DNA of 64,000 nucleotides. Source: Burkholderia sp. SRS-W-2-2016 (GTDB lineage: Bacteria > Pseudomonadota > Gammaproteobacteria > Burkholderiales > Burkholderiaceae). Below, piece after piece: positions 52,888 to 61,992 of the stretch (position 1 is the first letter of the stretch; each line of letters starts with the position of its first letter). The translations under genes and the position numbers were made by a program. The stretch is from the NCBI RefSeq assembly GCF_001931485.1, contig NZ_MSDV01000073.1:1-64000 (forward strand). The letters run 5' to 3'. Below the pieces are notes generated by a model. It made no database searches. It worked only from the letters and a program-made list of their open reading frames with translations, and was not told where the DNA came from.

Positions 52888-53673
52888 TCACATATCGGGG
52901 GCCCGATGCATCGACAGCGCCTGCACCGTATCGCGCAGCAGCTCAGTGACCGTTTCGACCGACGGCGCGACGTATTCGTCGATGCGCCGCAGGTACGGGC
53001 AGGTGAGCACCGCGATCGCCTGACCCGCGGGTCCGAGCAGCGGGAAGGTCAGATCGGTGACGCCGAAGGTCTGCTGGCTGTCCTTGCGCGAGAAGCCGGT
53101 CGCGCGAATCTGCTCGCAGGCGTCCTCCAGCGCGTCGCTATCGATCGTCACCTCGCCCTTCACGCGGGTGTGCTCGGCGAACATCTGGCGGCGCTGCTCG
53201 ACGCTCTGGAACGCGAGCATCACGCGGCCCGAGCCGGTGTCGATCAGCCCGACCCGCGAGCCGAGCCGCACCGACATCCCCCACGTACCCGGGCCGTCGA
53301 CCTGGGCGATCACCAGCAGGTTGCCGCGATCGTAGACGACCAGGTGACACGACTGCTCGGCCGCATCGGCGAAACGCTGCATCAGCGGCAGCGCCTCCGA
53401 GATCAGCCGGTTCATCGGCGGATGACGATGCGCGAGCGCGTACAGCTTCAGGCTCAGCGAATAGCGGTCGCCGGCCGCCGAGCGCACCACGTACTGACGC
53501 GCGACCAGCCGTTCGAGCATCCGGTACATCTCGCTCGCGTTGCGGCCGAGCAGGCGGGTGATTTCGGCGCGCGTCAGGCCTTCCTTCTGGTCGGCCAGCA
53601 GTTCGAGAATGTCGAGGCCTTTATCGAGCGCGGGGGCGCGGTAGCGGTCGTCGTCTTTGTCTTCTGCGTCCAT
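52888..53673 (-). CDS. IclR-family transcriptional regulator
   Basis: A 261-aa protein. The winged helix (ALDKGLDILELLADQKEGLTRAEITRLLGRNASEMYRMLERLVARQYV) and the IclR effector domain (YSLSLKLYALAHRHPP, GLIDTGSGRVMLAF, GVTDLTFPLLGPAGQAIAVLTCPYL) are clear. The start at 53673 is chosen because the upstream frame is unrelated to the family. It is divergent from the L-fucose operon and probably represses it, sensing the sugar acid or a keto intermediate. Confidence 0.88.
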   Translation of the reverse strand: MDAEDKDDDRYRAPALDKGLDILELLADQKEGLTRAEITRLLGRNASEMYRMLERLVARQYVVRSAAGDRYSLSLKLYALAHRHPPMNRLISEALPLMQRFADAAEQSCHLVVYDRGNLLVIAQVDGPGTWGMSVRLGSRVGLIDTGSGRVMLAFQSVEQRRQMFAEHTRVKGEVTIDSDALEDACEQIRATGFSRKDSQQTFGVTDLTFPLLGPAGQAIAVLTCPYLRRIDEYVAPSVETVTELLRDTVQALSMHRAPDM

Positions 53674-53918
53674 CGTTATCGTCAGGAGAATTTCGTCCGG
53701 AGTTCTTATTATCTGGTGATTGGCCCGGCGTTCGGCGTGCTTTGCCGTTATGGCGACACTCATCCAGGGAAAACCCAGGCCTCCAGGCCGCGCGCTGGTC
53801 TTGACTTGTAAAAATTCGGCTATGAATAATACGTTTATTGGTGAATGAATGCACGCTGCCGATGCTCGGCCGCCACGCATGGTAAAACCATCACAAAATC
53901 GAGATAGGAGACGCGCTG

Positions 53919-54959
53919 ATGACGGCATCGATCGGATCGAAGGTCGGACGGCGGCGCCGCATCGGCCGCGGCACGCTGGAGGTGACGGGCCTGAGCCTCG
54001 GCACCGCGCCGCTCGGCGGCCTGTACCGCGACCTGACCGACGAGGAGGCGCACGCGACCATCGCGGCCGCATGGGACGCCGGCGTGCGCTACTTCGACAC
54101 TGCGCCGCACTACGGCAACACCAAGGCCGAGCACCGGCTCGGCGCCGCGCTGCGCGGCTATCCGCGTGCCGACTACGTGCTGTCGACCAAGGTGGGCCGC
54201 CGCTTCGTGCCGCGCACCTCGCCGTTCGACGACCGCGAGGGCTGGCAGAATCCGCTGCCGTTCGAAGCGATCTACGACTACACGCACGACGGCATCATGC
54301 GCTCGTTCGAGGATAGCCAGCAGCGCCTGGGCATCGTCGATATGGACATCCTGCTGGTGCACGACATCGGCCGCGCCACGCACGGCGACCGGCATCCGCA
54401 CTACTGGCGGCAACTGACCGAAGGCGGCGGCTTTCGCGCTCTGGACCGCCTGCGCGCGAGCGGCGCGATCAAGGCGGTGGGCCTCGGCGTCAACGAAGGC
54501 GCGGTGATTCTCGACGCGCTGGCCGAATTCGATATCGATTGCGCGCTGCTCGCCGGCCGTTATACGCTCCTCGAGCAGAGCACTCTCGACGACCTGCTGC
54601 CCGCGTGCGAAGCGCGCGGCGTCGGCATCCTGTTAGGCGGCGCGTTCAACTCCGGCATTCTGGCGCGCGGCGTCGCGGGCGATCTGAAGTTCAACTATGG
54701 CGCGGCGCCCGCCGAGGTGATCGAGCGGGTCGCGCGTCTGGAGGCGGTGTGCCGCGCGCATGGCGTGCCGCTTGCCGCCGCCGCGTTGCAGTTTCCGTAT
54801 GCGCATCCGGCGGTCGCCACCGTGCTGACCGGCGCGCGCAGTGCCGATGAATTGCGCGAGAACGTCGCGTCGTTCGAACAGCCGATTCCCGCCGCGCTGT
54901 GGTCCGCGTTGCGCGAGGCCGGCCTGCTCGACCCTCGCGCGCCCGCCCCCGAGGACTGA
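53919..54959 (+). CDS. Aldo/keto reductase, L-fucose (D-threo-aldose) dehydrogenase type
   Basis: A 346-aa NAD(P)-dependent enzyme. VTGLSLGTAPLGGLYRDLTDEEAHATIAAAWDAGVRYFDTAPHYGNTKAEHRLGAAL shows the AKR catalytic Asp and Tyr, followed by the Lys (STKVGRRF) and His (LVHDIGR). Its length and Ala/Gly-rich C-terminal NAD region match D-threo-aldose 1-dehydrogenases, which oxidise L-fucose to the lactone. AGGAG lies 7 nt upstream. It is first in the fucose operon; the next gene encodes a lactonase. Confidence 0.85.
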   Translation: MTASIGSKVGRRRRIGRGTLEVTGLSLGTAPLGGLYRDLTDEEAHATIAAAWDAGVRYFDTAPHYGNTKAEHRLGAALRGYPRADYVLSTKVGRRFVPRTSPFDDREGWQNPLPFEAIYDYTHDGIMRSFEDSQQRLGIVDMDILLVHDIGRATHGDRHPHYWRQLTEGGGFRALDRLRASGAIKAVGLGVNEGAVILDALAEFDIDCALLAGRYTLLEQSTLDDLLPACEARGVGILLGGAFNSGILARGVAGDLKFNYGAAPAEVIERVARLEAVCRAHGVPLAAAALQFPYAHPAVATVLTGARSADELRENVASFEQPIPAALWSALREAGLLDPRAPAPED

Positions 54960-54965
54960 CCCGAC

Positions 54966-55796
54966 ATGCCGATCGACGCTCACCAGCACTACTGGGACCC
55001 CGCGCGCGGGGACTACGAGTGGCTGACCCCCGAGCTGAAAATCCTCTACCGGCCGTTCGGCCCCGCCGACCTGAAGCCGCTGCGCGAGCAGGCCGGCATC
55101 GAGCGGACCGTGGTCGTGCAGGCCGCGCCGACGCTCGACGAAACCCGCTACCTGCTCGAACTCGCGCGCCATGAGCCGTCGATTGCCGGCGTGGTCGGCT
55201 GGGTGCCGCTATTGCTGCCGAATGCGCCCGAGCTGATCGAGGCGCTCGCGCGCGAGCCGAAATTCAAGGGCGTGCGGCCGATGCTGCAGGACCTGCCCGA
55301 CGACGGCTGGATCGCCAACCCCGACCTCGCGCCGGCCATCGACGCGCTGATCGCGCACGACCTCGCGTTCGACGCGCTGATCTTCGCGCGCCATATCCAG
55401 TACATCGAAATATTCGCGCAGCGTTTTCCGGCGCTGCGCATCGTCGTCGATCACGGCGCGAAGCCGCCGATCCGTTTCGGCCAGGCCGGCTACCAGGTGT
55501 GGCGCGACGCGATCACGCGGCTCGCCGCGCTGCCGCAGGTGCACTGCAAGCTGTCGGGTCTGGCGACCGAGGCGTCGCCGGGCTGGACCGAGGACACGCT
55601 GCGGCCCTACGTCGAGCATCTGCTGAACACGTTCGGCCCCGCGCGGCTGATGTGGGGCAGCGACTGGCCGGTGCTCGAACTGAACGGCGACTATCTGTTA
55701 TGGCATTCGGTGGCGACCACGCTGCTCGCGTCGTTGAGCGACGCCGAGCAGGCGGCGGTGTTCGGCGAGAACGCCGCGGCGTTTTACCGGCTGTGA
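54966..55796 (+). CDS. Amidohydrolase-2 family lactonase (L-fucono-1,5-lactonase type)
   Basis: A 276-aa TIM-barrel hydrolase. It begins IDAHQHYWDPARGDYEWLTP, the metal HxH motif typical of fuconolactonases, and has IVVDHGAKPPI, the CKLSGL block and the metal Asp in MWGSDWPVLE. It hydrolyses the sugar lactone made by the dehydrogenase 6 nt upstream. L-fucono- or 4-galactono-type lactones are the usual substrates. Confidence 0.87.
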   Translation: MPIDAHQHYWDPARGDYEWLTPELKILYRPFGPADLKPLREQAGIERTVVVQAAPTLDETRYLLELARHEPSIAGVVGWVPLLLPNAPELIEALAREPKFKGVRPMLQDLPDDGWIANPDLAPAIDALIAHDLAFDALIFARHIQYIEIFAQRFPALRIVVDHGAKPPIRFGQAGYQVWRDAITRLAALPQVHCKLSGLATEASPGWTEDTLRPYVEHLLNTFGPARLMWGSDWPVLELNGDYLLWHSVATTLLASLSDAEQAAVFGENAAAFYRL

Positions 55797-55834
55797 TCGA
55801 AGCGCGATGCGGCGCTCGCCACACCGCGCAAGTT

Positions 55835-55878
55835 GACGAATAAGCAACGAGTAAACAACGAATAAGCAACGAATAAGC
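55835..55878. repeat. Four tandem 11-bp repeats in operon spacer
   Basis: GACGAATAAGC, AACGAGTAAAC, AACGAATAAGC and AACGAATAAGC follow each other without gaps between the lactonase and the SDR gene. The unit is close to AACGAGCAAGT at 2321. Confidence 0.75.
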
Positions 55879-55931
55879 AGGCAACCCAGCAATCCCGCAA
55901 CGTTAGCAGTCCATTCAACCTGGAGTCGTAG

Positions 55932-56675
55932 ATGACACAAAGACTGGCCGGCAAAACGGCCTTGATCACCGCGGCGGGACAAGGCATCGGTCTCGCCACC
56001 GCCGAACTGTTCGCGCGCGAAGGCGCCCGCGTGATTGCCACCGATATCCGCATCGACGGACTCGCCGGCAAGCCGGTCGAAGCGCGTCAGCTCGACGTGC
56101 TGGACGGCGCGGCGATCAAGGCGCTCGCCGCCGAGCTCGGCACGGTCGACGTGCTGTTCAACTGCGCGGGCTTCGTGCACGCGGGCAACATCCTCGAATG
56201 CAGCGAGGAAGACTGGGACTTCGCGTTCGACCTCAACGCGAAGGCGATGTATCGGCTGATCCGCGCGTTCCTGCCGGCGATGCTGGAGAAGGGCGGCGGC
56301 TCGATCATCAATATGTCGTCGGCGGCGTCGAGCGTGAAGGGGGTGCCGAACCGCTTCGCGTACGGCGCGTCGAAGGCCGCGGTGATCGGGCTGACCAAGG
56401 CGGTGGCTGCGGATTTCGTCACGCGTGGTGTACGCTGTAACGCGATTTGCCCGGGCACGGTGGCCTCGCCGTCGCTCGAACAGCGGATCGCCGCGCAGGC
56501 TCAGGCGCAGGGCGCGACGGTGGACGCGGTGCAGGCCGCGTTCGTCGCGCGTCAGCCGATGGGCCGCGTCGGCAAGCCCGAGGAAATCGCCGCGCTGGCG
56601 CTGTATCTCGCGTCCGACGAGTCGTCGTTTACGACGGGACAGATCCATGTGATCGACGGCGGCTGGTCGAACTGA
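55932..56675 (+). CDS. SDR, 2-keto-3-deoxy-L-fuconate dehydrogenase type
   Basis: A 247-aa classical SDR. TAAGQGIGLATAELFAREGARVIATDIR binds NAD, NCAG and NMSSAASSVKG hold the next conserved positions, and YGASK has the catalytic Tyr and Lys. The length and short C-terminus match the 2-keto-3-deoxy-L-fuconate dehydrogenase/BDH2-like group. It would give 2,4-diketo-3-deoxy-L-fuconate for the hydrolase downstream. GGAG lies 6 nt before the ATG. Confidence 0.86.
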   Translation: MTQRLAGKTALITAAGQGIGLATAELFAREGARVIATDIRIDGLAGKPVEARQLDVLDGAAIKALAAELGTVDVLFNCAGFVHAGNILECSEEDWDFAFDLNAKAMYRLIRAFLPAMLEKGGGSIINMSSAASSVKGVPNRFAYGASKAAVIGLTKAVAADFVTRGVRCNAICPGTVASPSLEQRIAAQAQAQGATVDAVQAAFVARQPMGRVGKPEEIAALALYLASDESSFTTGQIHVIDGGWSN

Positions 56676-56718
56676 TTCGCGAACCGAACACAACTGAACA
56701 TCAAAGGGAAAGTGCAAG

Positions 56719-57567
56719 ATGAAACTGCTTCGTTATGGGCCGAAAGGCCAGGAAAAGCCGGGCCTGCTCGATGCGCAAGGCAAGCTGCGCGATCTGTCGA
56801 AGGTCGTCGGCGATATCGACGGCGCGGTGCTGAGCGATGAGAGCCTCGCGAAACTGCGCGCGCTCGATCCGGCCACGCTGCCGCTGGTCGAAGGCAATCC
56901 GCGGCTCGGCCCGTGCGTCGCGAGGATCGGCAAGTTCATCTGTATCGGCCTGAACTACGCGGACCACGCGGCGGAATCGAATCTGCCGGTGCCGGCCGAG
57001 CCGGTCATCTTCAACAAGTGGACGAGCGCGATCAGCGGCCCGAACGATGACATCGAAATTCCGCGCGGCTCGAAGAAGACCGACTGGGAAGTCGAACTCG
57101 GCGTGGTGATCGGCAAGGCCGCGAAGTACGTCGACGAAGCGAACGCGCTCGAACACGTGGCCGGCTACTGCGTGATCAACGACGTGTCGGAGCGCGAATG
57201 GCAGATCGAGCGCGGCGGCACGTGGGACAAGGGCAAGGGCTTCGACACGTTCGGCCCGATCGGCCCGTGGATGGTGACGCGCGATGAAGTCGCGGATCCG
57301 CAGAACCTGAACCTGTGGCTCGAAGTGGACGGCCACCGCTATCAGAACGGCAGCACGAAGACGATGATCTTCAGCGTCGCGAAGGTCGTGTCGTACGTGT
57401 CGCAGTGCATGAGCCTGCAACCGGGCGACGTGATCTCGACCGGCACGCCGCCGGGCGTCGGCATGGGCGTGAAGCCGAACCCGGTGTACCTGAAGGCGGG
57501 CCAGACGGTGCGCCTCGGTATCGAAGGGCTCGGCGAGCAGACGCAGAAGACTTACGCGGCGGAATAA
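56719..57567 (+). CDS. FAH-family hydrolase, 2,4-diketo-3-deoxy-L-fuconate type
   Basis: A 282-aa fumarylacetoacetate-hydrolase-fold protein. CIGLNYADHAAESNLPVPAEPVIFNKW, DWEVELGVVIGKAAKYV with the metal acidic residues, VINDVSERE and ISTGTPPGVGMG are complete. In the L-fucose route it splits the diketo acid into pyruvate and lactate. It is the last gene of the operon and is separated from the SDR by 43 nt. Confidence 0.88.
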   Translation: MKLLRYGPKGQEKPGLLDAQGKLRDLSKVVGDIDGAVLSDESLAKLRALDPATLPLVEGNPRLGPCVARIGKFICIGLNYADHAAESNLPVPAEPVIFNKWTSAISGPNDDIEIPRGSKKTDWEVELGVVIGKAAKYVDEANALEHVAGYCVINDVSEREWQIERGGTWDKGKGFDTFGPIGPWMVTRDEVADPQNLNLWLEVDGHRYQNGSTKTMIFSVAKVVSYVSQCMSLQPGDVISTGTPPGVGMGVKPNPVYLKAGQTVRLGIEGLGEQTQKTYAAE

Positions 57568-57608
57568 GCCGCGGGCGCAACTAGGGCGGCGCGCTCTGGC
57601 GGGCCGCC

Positions 57609-58046
57609 TTAGCCGCCGCCTCCCACCTCATCCCCATTCTCGCCAATCCGGTTGACGGTCCCCTGCGCGACCGCCACCAGCTTTTCGCGGTTGCCCTCCA
57701 TCACATACACGCTGCACTGGCAGGTCGCCTGATTGCGCCCCGCGTGGATCACGCTCGCGCGCGCGAGCAGCGTGCCGTTCATCGCCGGGCGCAGATAGTT
57801 GATCTTGTATTCGCCGGTCACGACCTTCGGACCGAGCGACAGCGCGCCCGCGAACGTCAGCGCATTGTCGGCCAGATAGCTGATGACCCCGCCATGCACG
57901 AAGCCGTGCTGCTGCCTCAGTTCGTCGCGAATCGGCAGACAGAGGGTGAGTTCGTTGCCGGCGGTGTGCATCAACTCCGCGCCTAGCAGCATGCTGAACG
58001 GCTGGGCGTGCAGCGCGCCGCGCGCCCGGTCGAGTAGGTCGGTCAT
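57609..58046 (-). CDS. PaaI-type hotdog thioesterase
   Basis: A 145-aa single hotdog-fold protein. LPIRDELRQQHGFVHGGVISYLADNALTFAGAL carries the HGG catalytic motif, and GEYKINYLRPA the second strand block. AAGGA is 6 nt before the ATG at 58046. It hydrolyses aryl- or acyl-CoA esters. It is convergent with the fucose operon and is probably not part of it. Confidence 0.87.
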   Translation of the reverse strand: MTDLLDRARGALHAQPFSMLLGAELMHTAGNELTLCLPIRDELRQQHGFVHGGVISYLADNALTFAGALSLGPKVVTGEYKINYLRPAMNGTLLARASVIHAGRNQATCQCSVYVMEGNREKLVAVAQGTVNRIGENGDEVGGGG

Positions 58047-58331
58047 CGTGGTTCCTTCAGGCAACGCCGGTTGGGTGCATGAGGTGCAGGAAAAGCGGCC
58101 GCGCCGGCGCGCTTCGCGCGGTCCCTACCCACTCTAGGAAGCGCCGCTGCGCTGTGCAAGGTGATTCCGCCCGGAGTCGCGCGCATTGTTGTGAAAATCC
58201 ACTCCAATCACGACGATCGCCGATGAAACCTGCTGTAAGCATCTGTTTGCCCGCATTTCCCTCAAGTAGTGGACGACCCTGCCGTTAACCCTGGGATAGC
58301 CTCCGTCATTCATTGCCCACAGGTGTTCACG

Positions 58332-59954
58332 ATGTTCAGCAAGATCAAGGTCGCATCCGGCCTGTTATGTGTTCTGCTCGCGTTCTGCGCGTTCCAGCTC
58401 GTTACGGTGGGGCTGGGATTCTGGTCGCTGACGCGCACGCACGACGACGTCGGCGAACTGTCGAATATCGCGCTCAAGCAGGTCGATGCGGTCAACCAGA
58501 CCACCCAGCGCCTGATGGACGCGCGCATCAACCTGTCGCGCGCCGGAACGCGGATGGTGCGCGGCGGCGCGGAGCCGACCGACATCGTGCAGCACGCGCG
58601 CGAACAGCTCGTCGCCGCCGATCAAACGTTTGCCTCCTTCGCGAGCGCCCAGAAGACCGGCGACGAAAACGCCACTCGCGCGGCCGCGCTCGCCGAGCGC
58701 TACAAGAAGCTGCACGACGCGCTGAGCGAACTGGTGCAGTTTCTCGACGCGAACAATATCCAGGCGTTCCTCGATCAGCCGACCCAGTCGTTCCAGGACG
58801 CTTACCTGACCGAAGTGCACAACTTCGTCCAGTTCGGCGACGCCGCGAGCCGCGCGTCGCTCGATTCGATCGATGCGCGGATGGCCGCATTCCGTATCGT
58901 CAGCGTGGTGATCCTGCTGGTGCTGGTGGCCGGCACGCTCGCGGTGTACACGGCGCTGCGGCGCGGCGTCGTCGCGCCGCTGGAGGAAGCCGGCCAGCAC
59001 TTCGAGCGCATCGCGCAGGGCCGCCTCGATCAGCCGATCGCCGCGCGTGGCACGAACGAAATCGGCCGCCTGTTCTCGGGTCTGGCGACGATGCAGGCGA
59101 GCGTCGCGCGGACCGTCAAGACGGTGCGCGAATCGGCCGACTCGATCCATATCGGCGCCGACGAAATCGCCACCGGCAACGCCGATCTGTCGGCGCGTAC
59201 GGAAAACCAGGCGGCGTCGCTGGAAGAGACCGCGTCGAGCATGGAAGAGCTGACCGCGACCGTGCGCCAGAACGCCGACCACGCGCGTGAAGCGAACGCG
59301 CTTGCCGAGACCGCGCTCGATGCGACGTCGCGCGGCAGCGCGGTGGTGAACGAGGTGGTCGACAAGATGCGCGGGATCGCGCAGAGCTCGGACAAGATCG
59401 CCGAGATCATTTCGGTGATCGACGGCATCGCGTTCCAGACCAATATCCTCGCGCTCAACGCGGCCGTGGAGGCGGCGCGCGCGGGCGAGCAGGGCCGCGG
59501 CTTCGCGGTGGTGGCGGGCGAGGTGCGCGGGCTCGCGCAGCGCAGCGCGCAGTCGGCCAAGGAGATCAAGACGCTGATCAGCGAATCGGTCGCGGAGATC
59601 CAGGGCGGCTCGACGCTGGTCGAGCGCGCGGGCGAGGCGATGAACCACGTGTCCGAGTCGATCTCGCGGGTCACGCAGATGATGGCGGAGATCAGCGCGT
59701 CGTCGCTGGAGCAGAGCACCGGCATCGAGCAGGTGAACCAGGCGGTCGTGCAGATGGACGAGATGACCCAGCAGAACGCGGCGCTCGTCGAGCAGGCCGC
59801 GGCGGCGGCGGCATCGCTGCATCAGCAGACTGAACAATTGAAACAGGCTGTATCTGTTTTCGAAATTTCGGAAACTGTGTTGCGTACGCAACATGCGGGC
59901 GCAATGCGCGGCGCGAATACGGAATTCGCATTAACCGGCATGCACGCGATTTAA
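58332..59954 (+). CDS. Methyl-accepting chemotaxis protein
   Basis: A 540-aa chemoreceptor. TM1 about residues 10-31, a periplasmic four-helix-bundle ligand domain about 32-186, TM2 about 187-210, HAMP, then a methyl-accepting coiled coil with the hairpin tip IAFQTNILALNAAVEAARAGEQGRGFAVVAGEVRGLAQRSA. It has the Tar/Tsr-like Burkholderia form; no C-terminal NWETF tether is seen. It signals to CheA. Single gene followed by a terminator; the ligand is unknown. Confidence 0.93.
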   Translation: MFSKIKVASGLLCVLLAFCAFQLVTVGLGFWSLTRTHDDVGELSNIALKQVDAVNQTTQRLMDARINLSRAGTRMVRGGAEPTDIVQHAREQLVAADQTFASFASAQKTGDENATRAAALAERYKKLHDALSELVQFLDANNIQAFLDQPTQSFQDAYLTEVHNFVQFGDAASRASLDSIDARMAAFRIVSVVILLVLVAGTLAVYTALRRGVVAPLEEAGQHFERIAQGRLDQPIAARGTNEIGRLFSGLATMQASVARTVKTVRESADSIHIGADEIATGNADLSARTENQAASLEETASSMEELTATVRQNADHAREANALAETALDATSRGSAVVNEVVDKMRGIAQSSDKIAEIISVIDGIAFQTNILALNAAVEAARAGEQGRGFAVVAGEVRGLAQRSAQSAKEIKTLISESVAEIQGGSTLVERAGEAMNHVSESISRVTQMMAEISASSLEQSTGIEQVNQAVVQMDEMTQQNAALVEQAAAAAASLHQQTEQLKQAVSVFEISETVLRTQHAGAMRGANTEFALTGMHAI

Positions 59955-59986
59955 GCAACTGCACTAAAAAACCGGCAGTAAAAAAG

Positions 59987-60015
59987 AAAATGGCTCGCGA
60001 TATGCGAGCCATTTT
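59987..60015. terminator. Bidirectional terminator between chemoreceptor and cold-shock genes
   Basis: AAAATGGCTCGC (59987-59998) and GCGAGCCATTTT (60004-60015) are perfectly complementary around GATAT. With A on one side and T on the other, it can serve both convergent genes. Confidence 0.85.
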
Positions 60016-60076
60016 GCATTAGACGATGGGGCCTCTACAGGCGCCTATCGTGTCGTCCAGGCGAGTACCGAGGTAC

Positions 60077-60280
60077 TTAGGCCGACTGGATGTTTGCAGC
60101 TTGCTTGCCCTTCGGGCCTTGCTTGACTTCAAACGTCACCTTCTGGTTTTCCTGCAGGGACTTGAAGCCCGATGCCTGGATTTCCGAGAAGTGTGCAAAC
60201 AGGTCTTCGCCGCCGTCGTCCGGGGTGATGAAGCCAAAGCCCTTTGCATCGTTAAACCACTTAACAGTACCTGTTGCCAT
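60077..60280 (-). CDS. cspA: Cold-shock domain protein (CspA family)
   Basis: A 67-aa single cold-shock domain protein. TGTVKWFNDAKGFGFITPDDGGEDLFAHFSEI includes RNP1 (KGFGFI) and RNP2 (LFAHFS). The ATG at 60280 gives the usual N-terminus; the frame to 60310 adds ten non-family residues. It binds single-stranded RNA as a chaperone. Which paralogue it is cannot be told from the window. Confidence 0.93.
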   Translation of the reverse strand: MATGTVKWFNDAKGFGFITPDDGGEDLFAHFSEIQASGFKSLQENQKVTFEVKQGPKGKQAANIQSA

Positions 60281-60582
60281 TTTTGATCCAATAAATGTTG
60301 TGCATTGCATCGCGACCGCAATTGCTCGATGTGAGCTCAGCCGCGAGGGGAGAGTTGTATCACGTCTTTATGACAGACGCCAATCCAACCCGTATCCGGG
60401 TATTCCCCGGTTTTGGCTGTTAACCGGCTGAAAGGACGGTGTCATAAGGGTCTTTTGTGGGGCCAGGGTAAACCACGGGCTCGCCGTTATCGGAAAAAAG
60501 TCAGCGCTTTTTTCTCAAAATTCGCTTCGCGTTTCTCGAACGTTTCGACCCTTTAACTCCGTTCATTGCCTTCTAAATTCGC
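60281..60582. other. Long leader region of the cold-shock gene, no other gene
   Basis: 302 nt between the cold-shock gene and the AGE-family gene. Cold-shock genes often have long structured 5' leaders; this stretch could hold one. No coding region is supported. Confidence 0.45.
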
Positions 60583-61716
60583 CTAAGACTGTGTCCCCGT
60601 TTCCGCCGCGAAGGGGAGGGATGCATACGCGGTGGCGAGGTGATAGGGGGTGGTCGACGGCATATCGGGACGGGCTATTTCGCCGTCTGACGTCTTACAT
60701 TCATACCAACCATTTTCATGCAGAAAGCATTGTTGAAATTGTCCGATCTGTTGCGGTAATGCCGCGCGCACGTTCGGATCGTCGTGACAGGCGAGCGCGC
60801 GCAGGTATTCGGTCTGCGCCCAGATGCGCCGGATCGGGTCCTTGACGTTGCCGAATTCGTCGAGCGCCGCGCACACGCCGCCGCTCTCCGGGTCCACGCC
60901 GTGCTGCTGCGCAAAGGCAAACGCGCGGGTGAGCGCGTCGGCGAGGCCGGTGCCGTCGAACAACGCGCCGCCCTGCTTGACCAGCCAGTACCACTCGAAC
61001 TGATGCCCCGGCTCCAGGCGGTTGCCGCTCGCGCCGATCGGCAATTCGGCGACGCAGCCGGTCGGCGCGTGCACGAAGTGCCGGGCGACCGCAGTGGCGA
61101 GGCGGCGCAGCGCGGCGCCGAACACGTTGTCGCGAGTCGCCTCACAGGCGGTCAGCCATGCCTCGGTCAGATGCATCAGCGGATTTTGCAGCGGCGTGCC
61201 GGTGACCTTCGAGAAGTCGGCGTTCAGCGCCGCGTTGAACAGATCGCCGTCGGCGGCGAAATTCGACTGGATCAGCGCGCTCGTGGTGTGCACCAGATTC
61301 AGCGCGTCGCGGTTGTCGAAGCGGCGCGCGTAGTCGGCGCACGCGAAGATCACGAACGCATGCGTGTACAGGTCCTTGGTCGTGTCGAGCGGGATGCCGT
61401 GCGCATCGACGCTGTAGAACCATCCGCCGTGATCGGTGTCGTGAAAGGTGTGCCGCAGCGAGTCGAACAGCACGCGCGCGTGCTCGGCGTCGCCGGCCTG
61501 CGAGAACGTGAACAACTGTCGTGCGCACGCCATCGCCCGATAGCGTTCCGGGGGCAGAGGCTGGTCGCCGCTCGCGTCGAGCGCTTCGTAGGGCAGCTTC
61601 AGCGTGGCGTTGAAGCCGGGGCCGCGCCACATGGGCAGCACCACGTTCGCGAAGTGCTCGCGCAGCGCGGTCGCGGCGGTGATGGTCGAAGCGGCGGGAA
61701 GGGTCGTGCTGGGCAT
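60583..61716 (-). CDS. AGE-family (N-acylglucosamine 2-epimerase) sugar epimerase/isomerase
   Basis: A 377-aa (alpha/alpha)6-barrel protein. ATALREHFANVVLPMWRGPGFN, the DHGGWFYSVDAHGIPLDTTKDLYTHAFVIFACADYAR block, GNRLEPGHQFEWYWLVKQGG, and RRIWAQTEYLRAL with TPYHLATAYASLP contain the conserved His, Glu and Arg residues of the family. Relatives interconvert N-acetylmannosamine and glucosamine, or isomerise mannose and fructose (YihS, mannose isomerase). The start at 61716 removes an Arg-rich non-family leader. No partner genes are nearby. Confidence 0.85.
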   Translation of the reverse strand: MPSTTLPAASTITAATALREHFANVVLPMWRGPGFNATLKLPYEALDASGDQPLPPERYRAMACARQLFTFSQAGDAEHARVLFDSLRHTFHDTDHGGWFYSVDAHGIPLDTTKDLYTHAFVIFACADYARRFDNRDALNLVHTTSALIQSNFAADGDLFNAALNADFSKVTGTPLQNPLMHLTEAWLTACEATRDNVFGAALRRLATAVARHFVHAPTGCVAELPIGASGNRLEPGHQFEWYWLVKQGGALFDGTGLADALTRAFAFAQQHGVDPESGGVCAALDEFGNVKDPIRRIWAQTEYLRALACHDDPNVRAALPQQIGQFQQCFLHENGWYECKTSDGEIARPDMPSTTPYHLATAYASLPFAAETGTQS

Positions 61717-61992
61717 AAGTCGTCTGGTCGGGCGCGATGTGTCGAGGCGGCGTGCGGACGGCGCTTCACGGATGCGGACGGGGCCGGCATGACGGAGCGC
61801 GCGTCGAGGCCGCGGCGGTGTGCGGCTTAGCATAAAGCAAACGTGTCGCGCTGACACCCCGGCTCAAGCATTCGGAATGCGCGATGCGGGGCGGAGGCTT
61901 GCCGCGATAGGGCGCCGTTGTTGGGTCGTTGTTGCCATTGGCGCCATTGTCGATCTCGCGTTGATCTCGCAGCCAAACAAGGAGGAATAACA

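Noticed and set aside
55835..55878. CRISPR array
   Set aside because: The four 11-bp units are head to tail without spacers and no cas genes are near.
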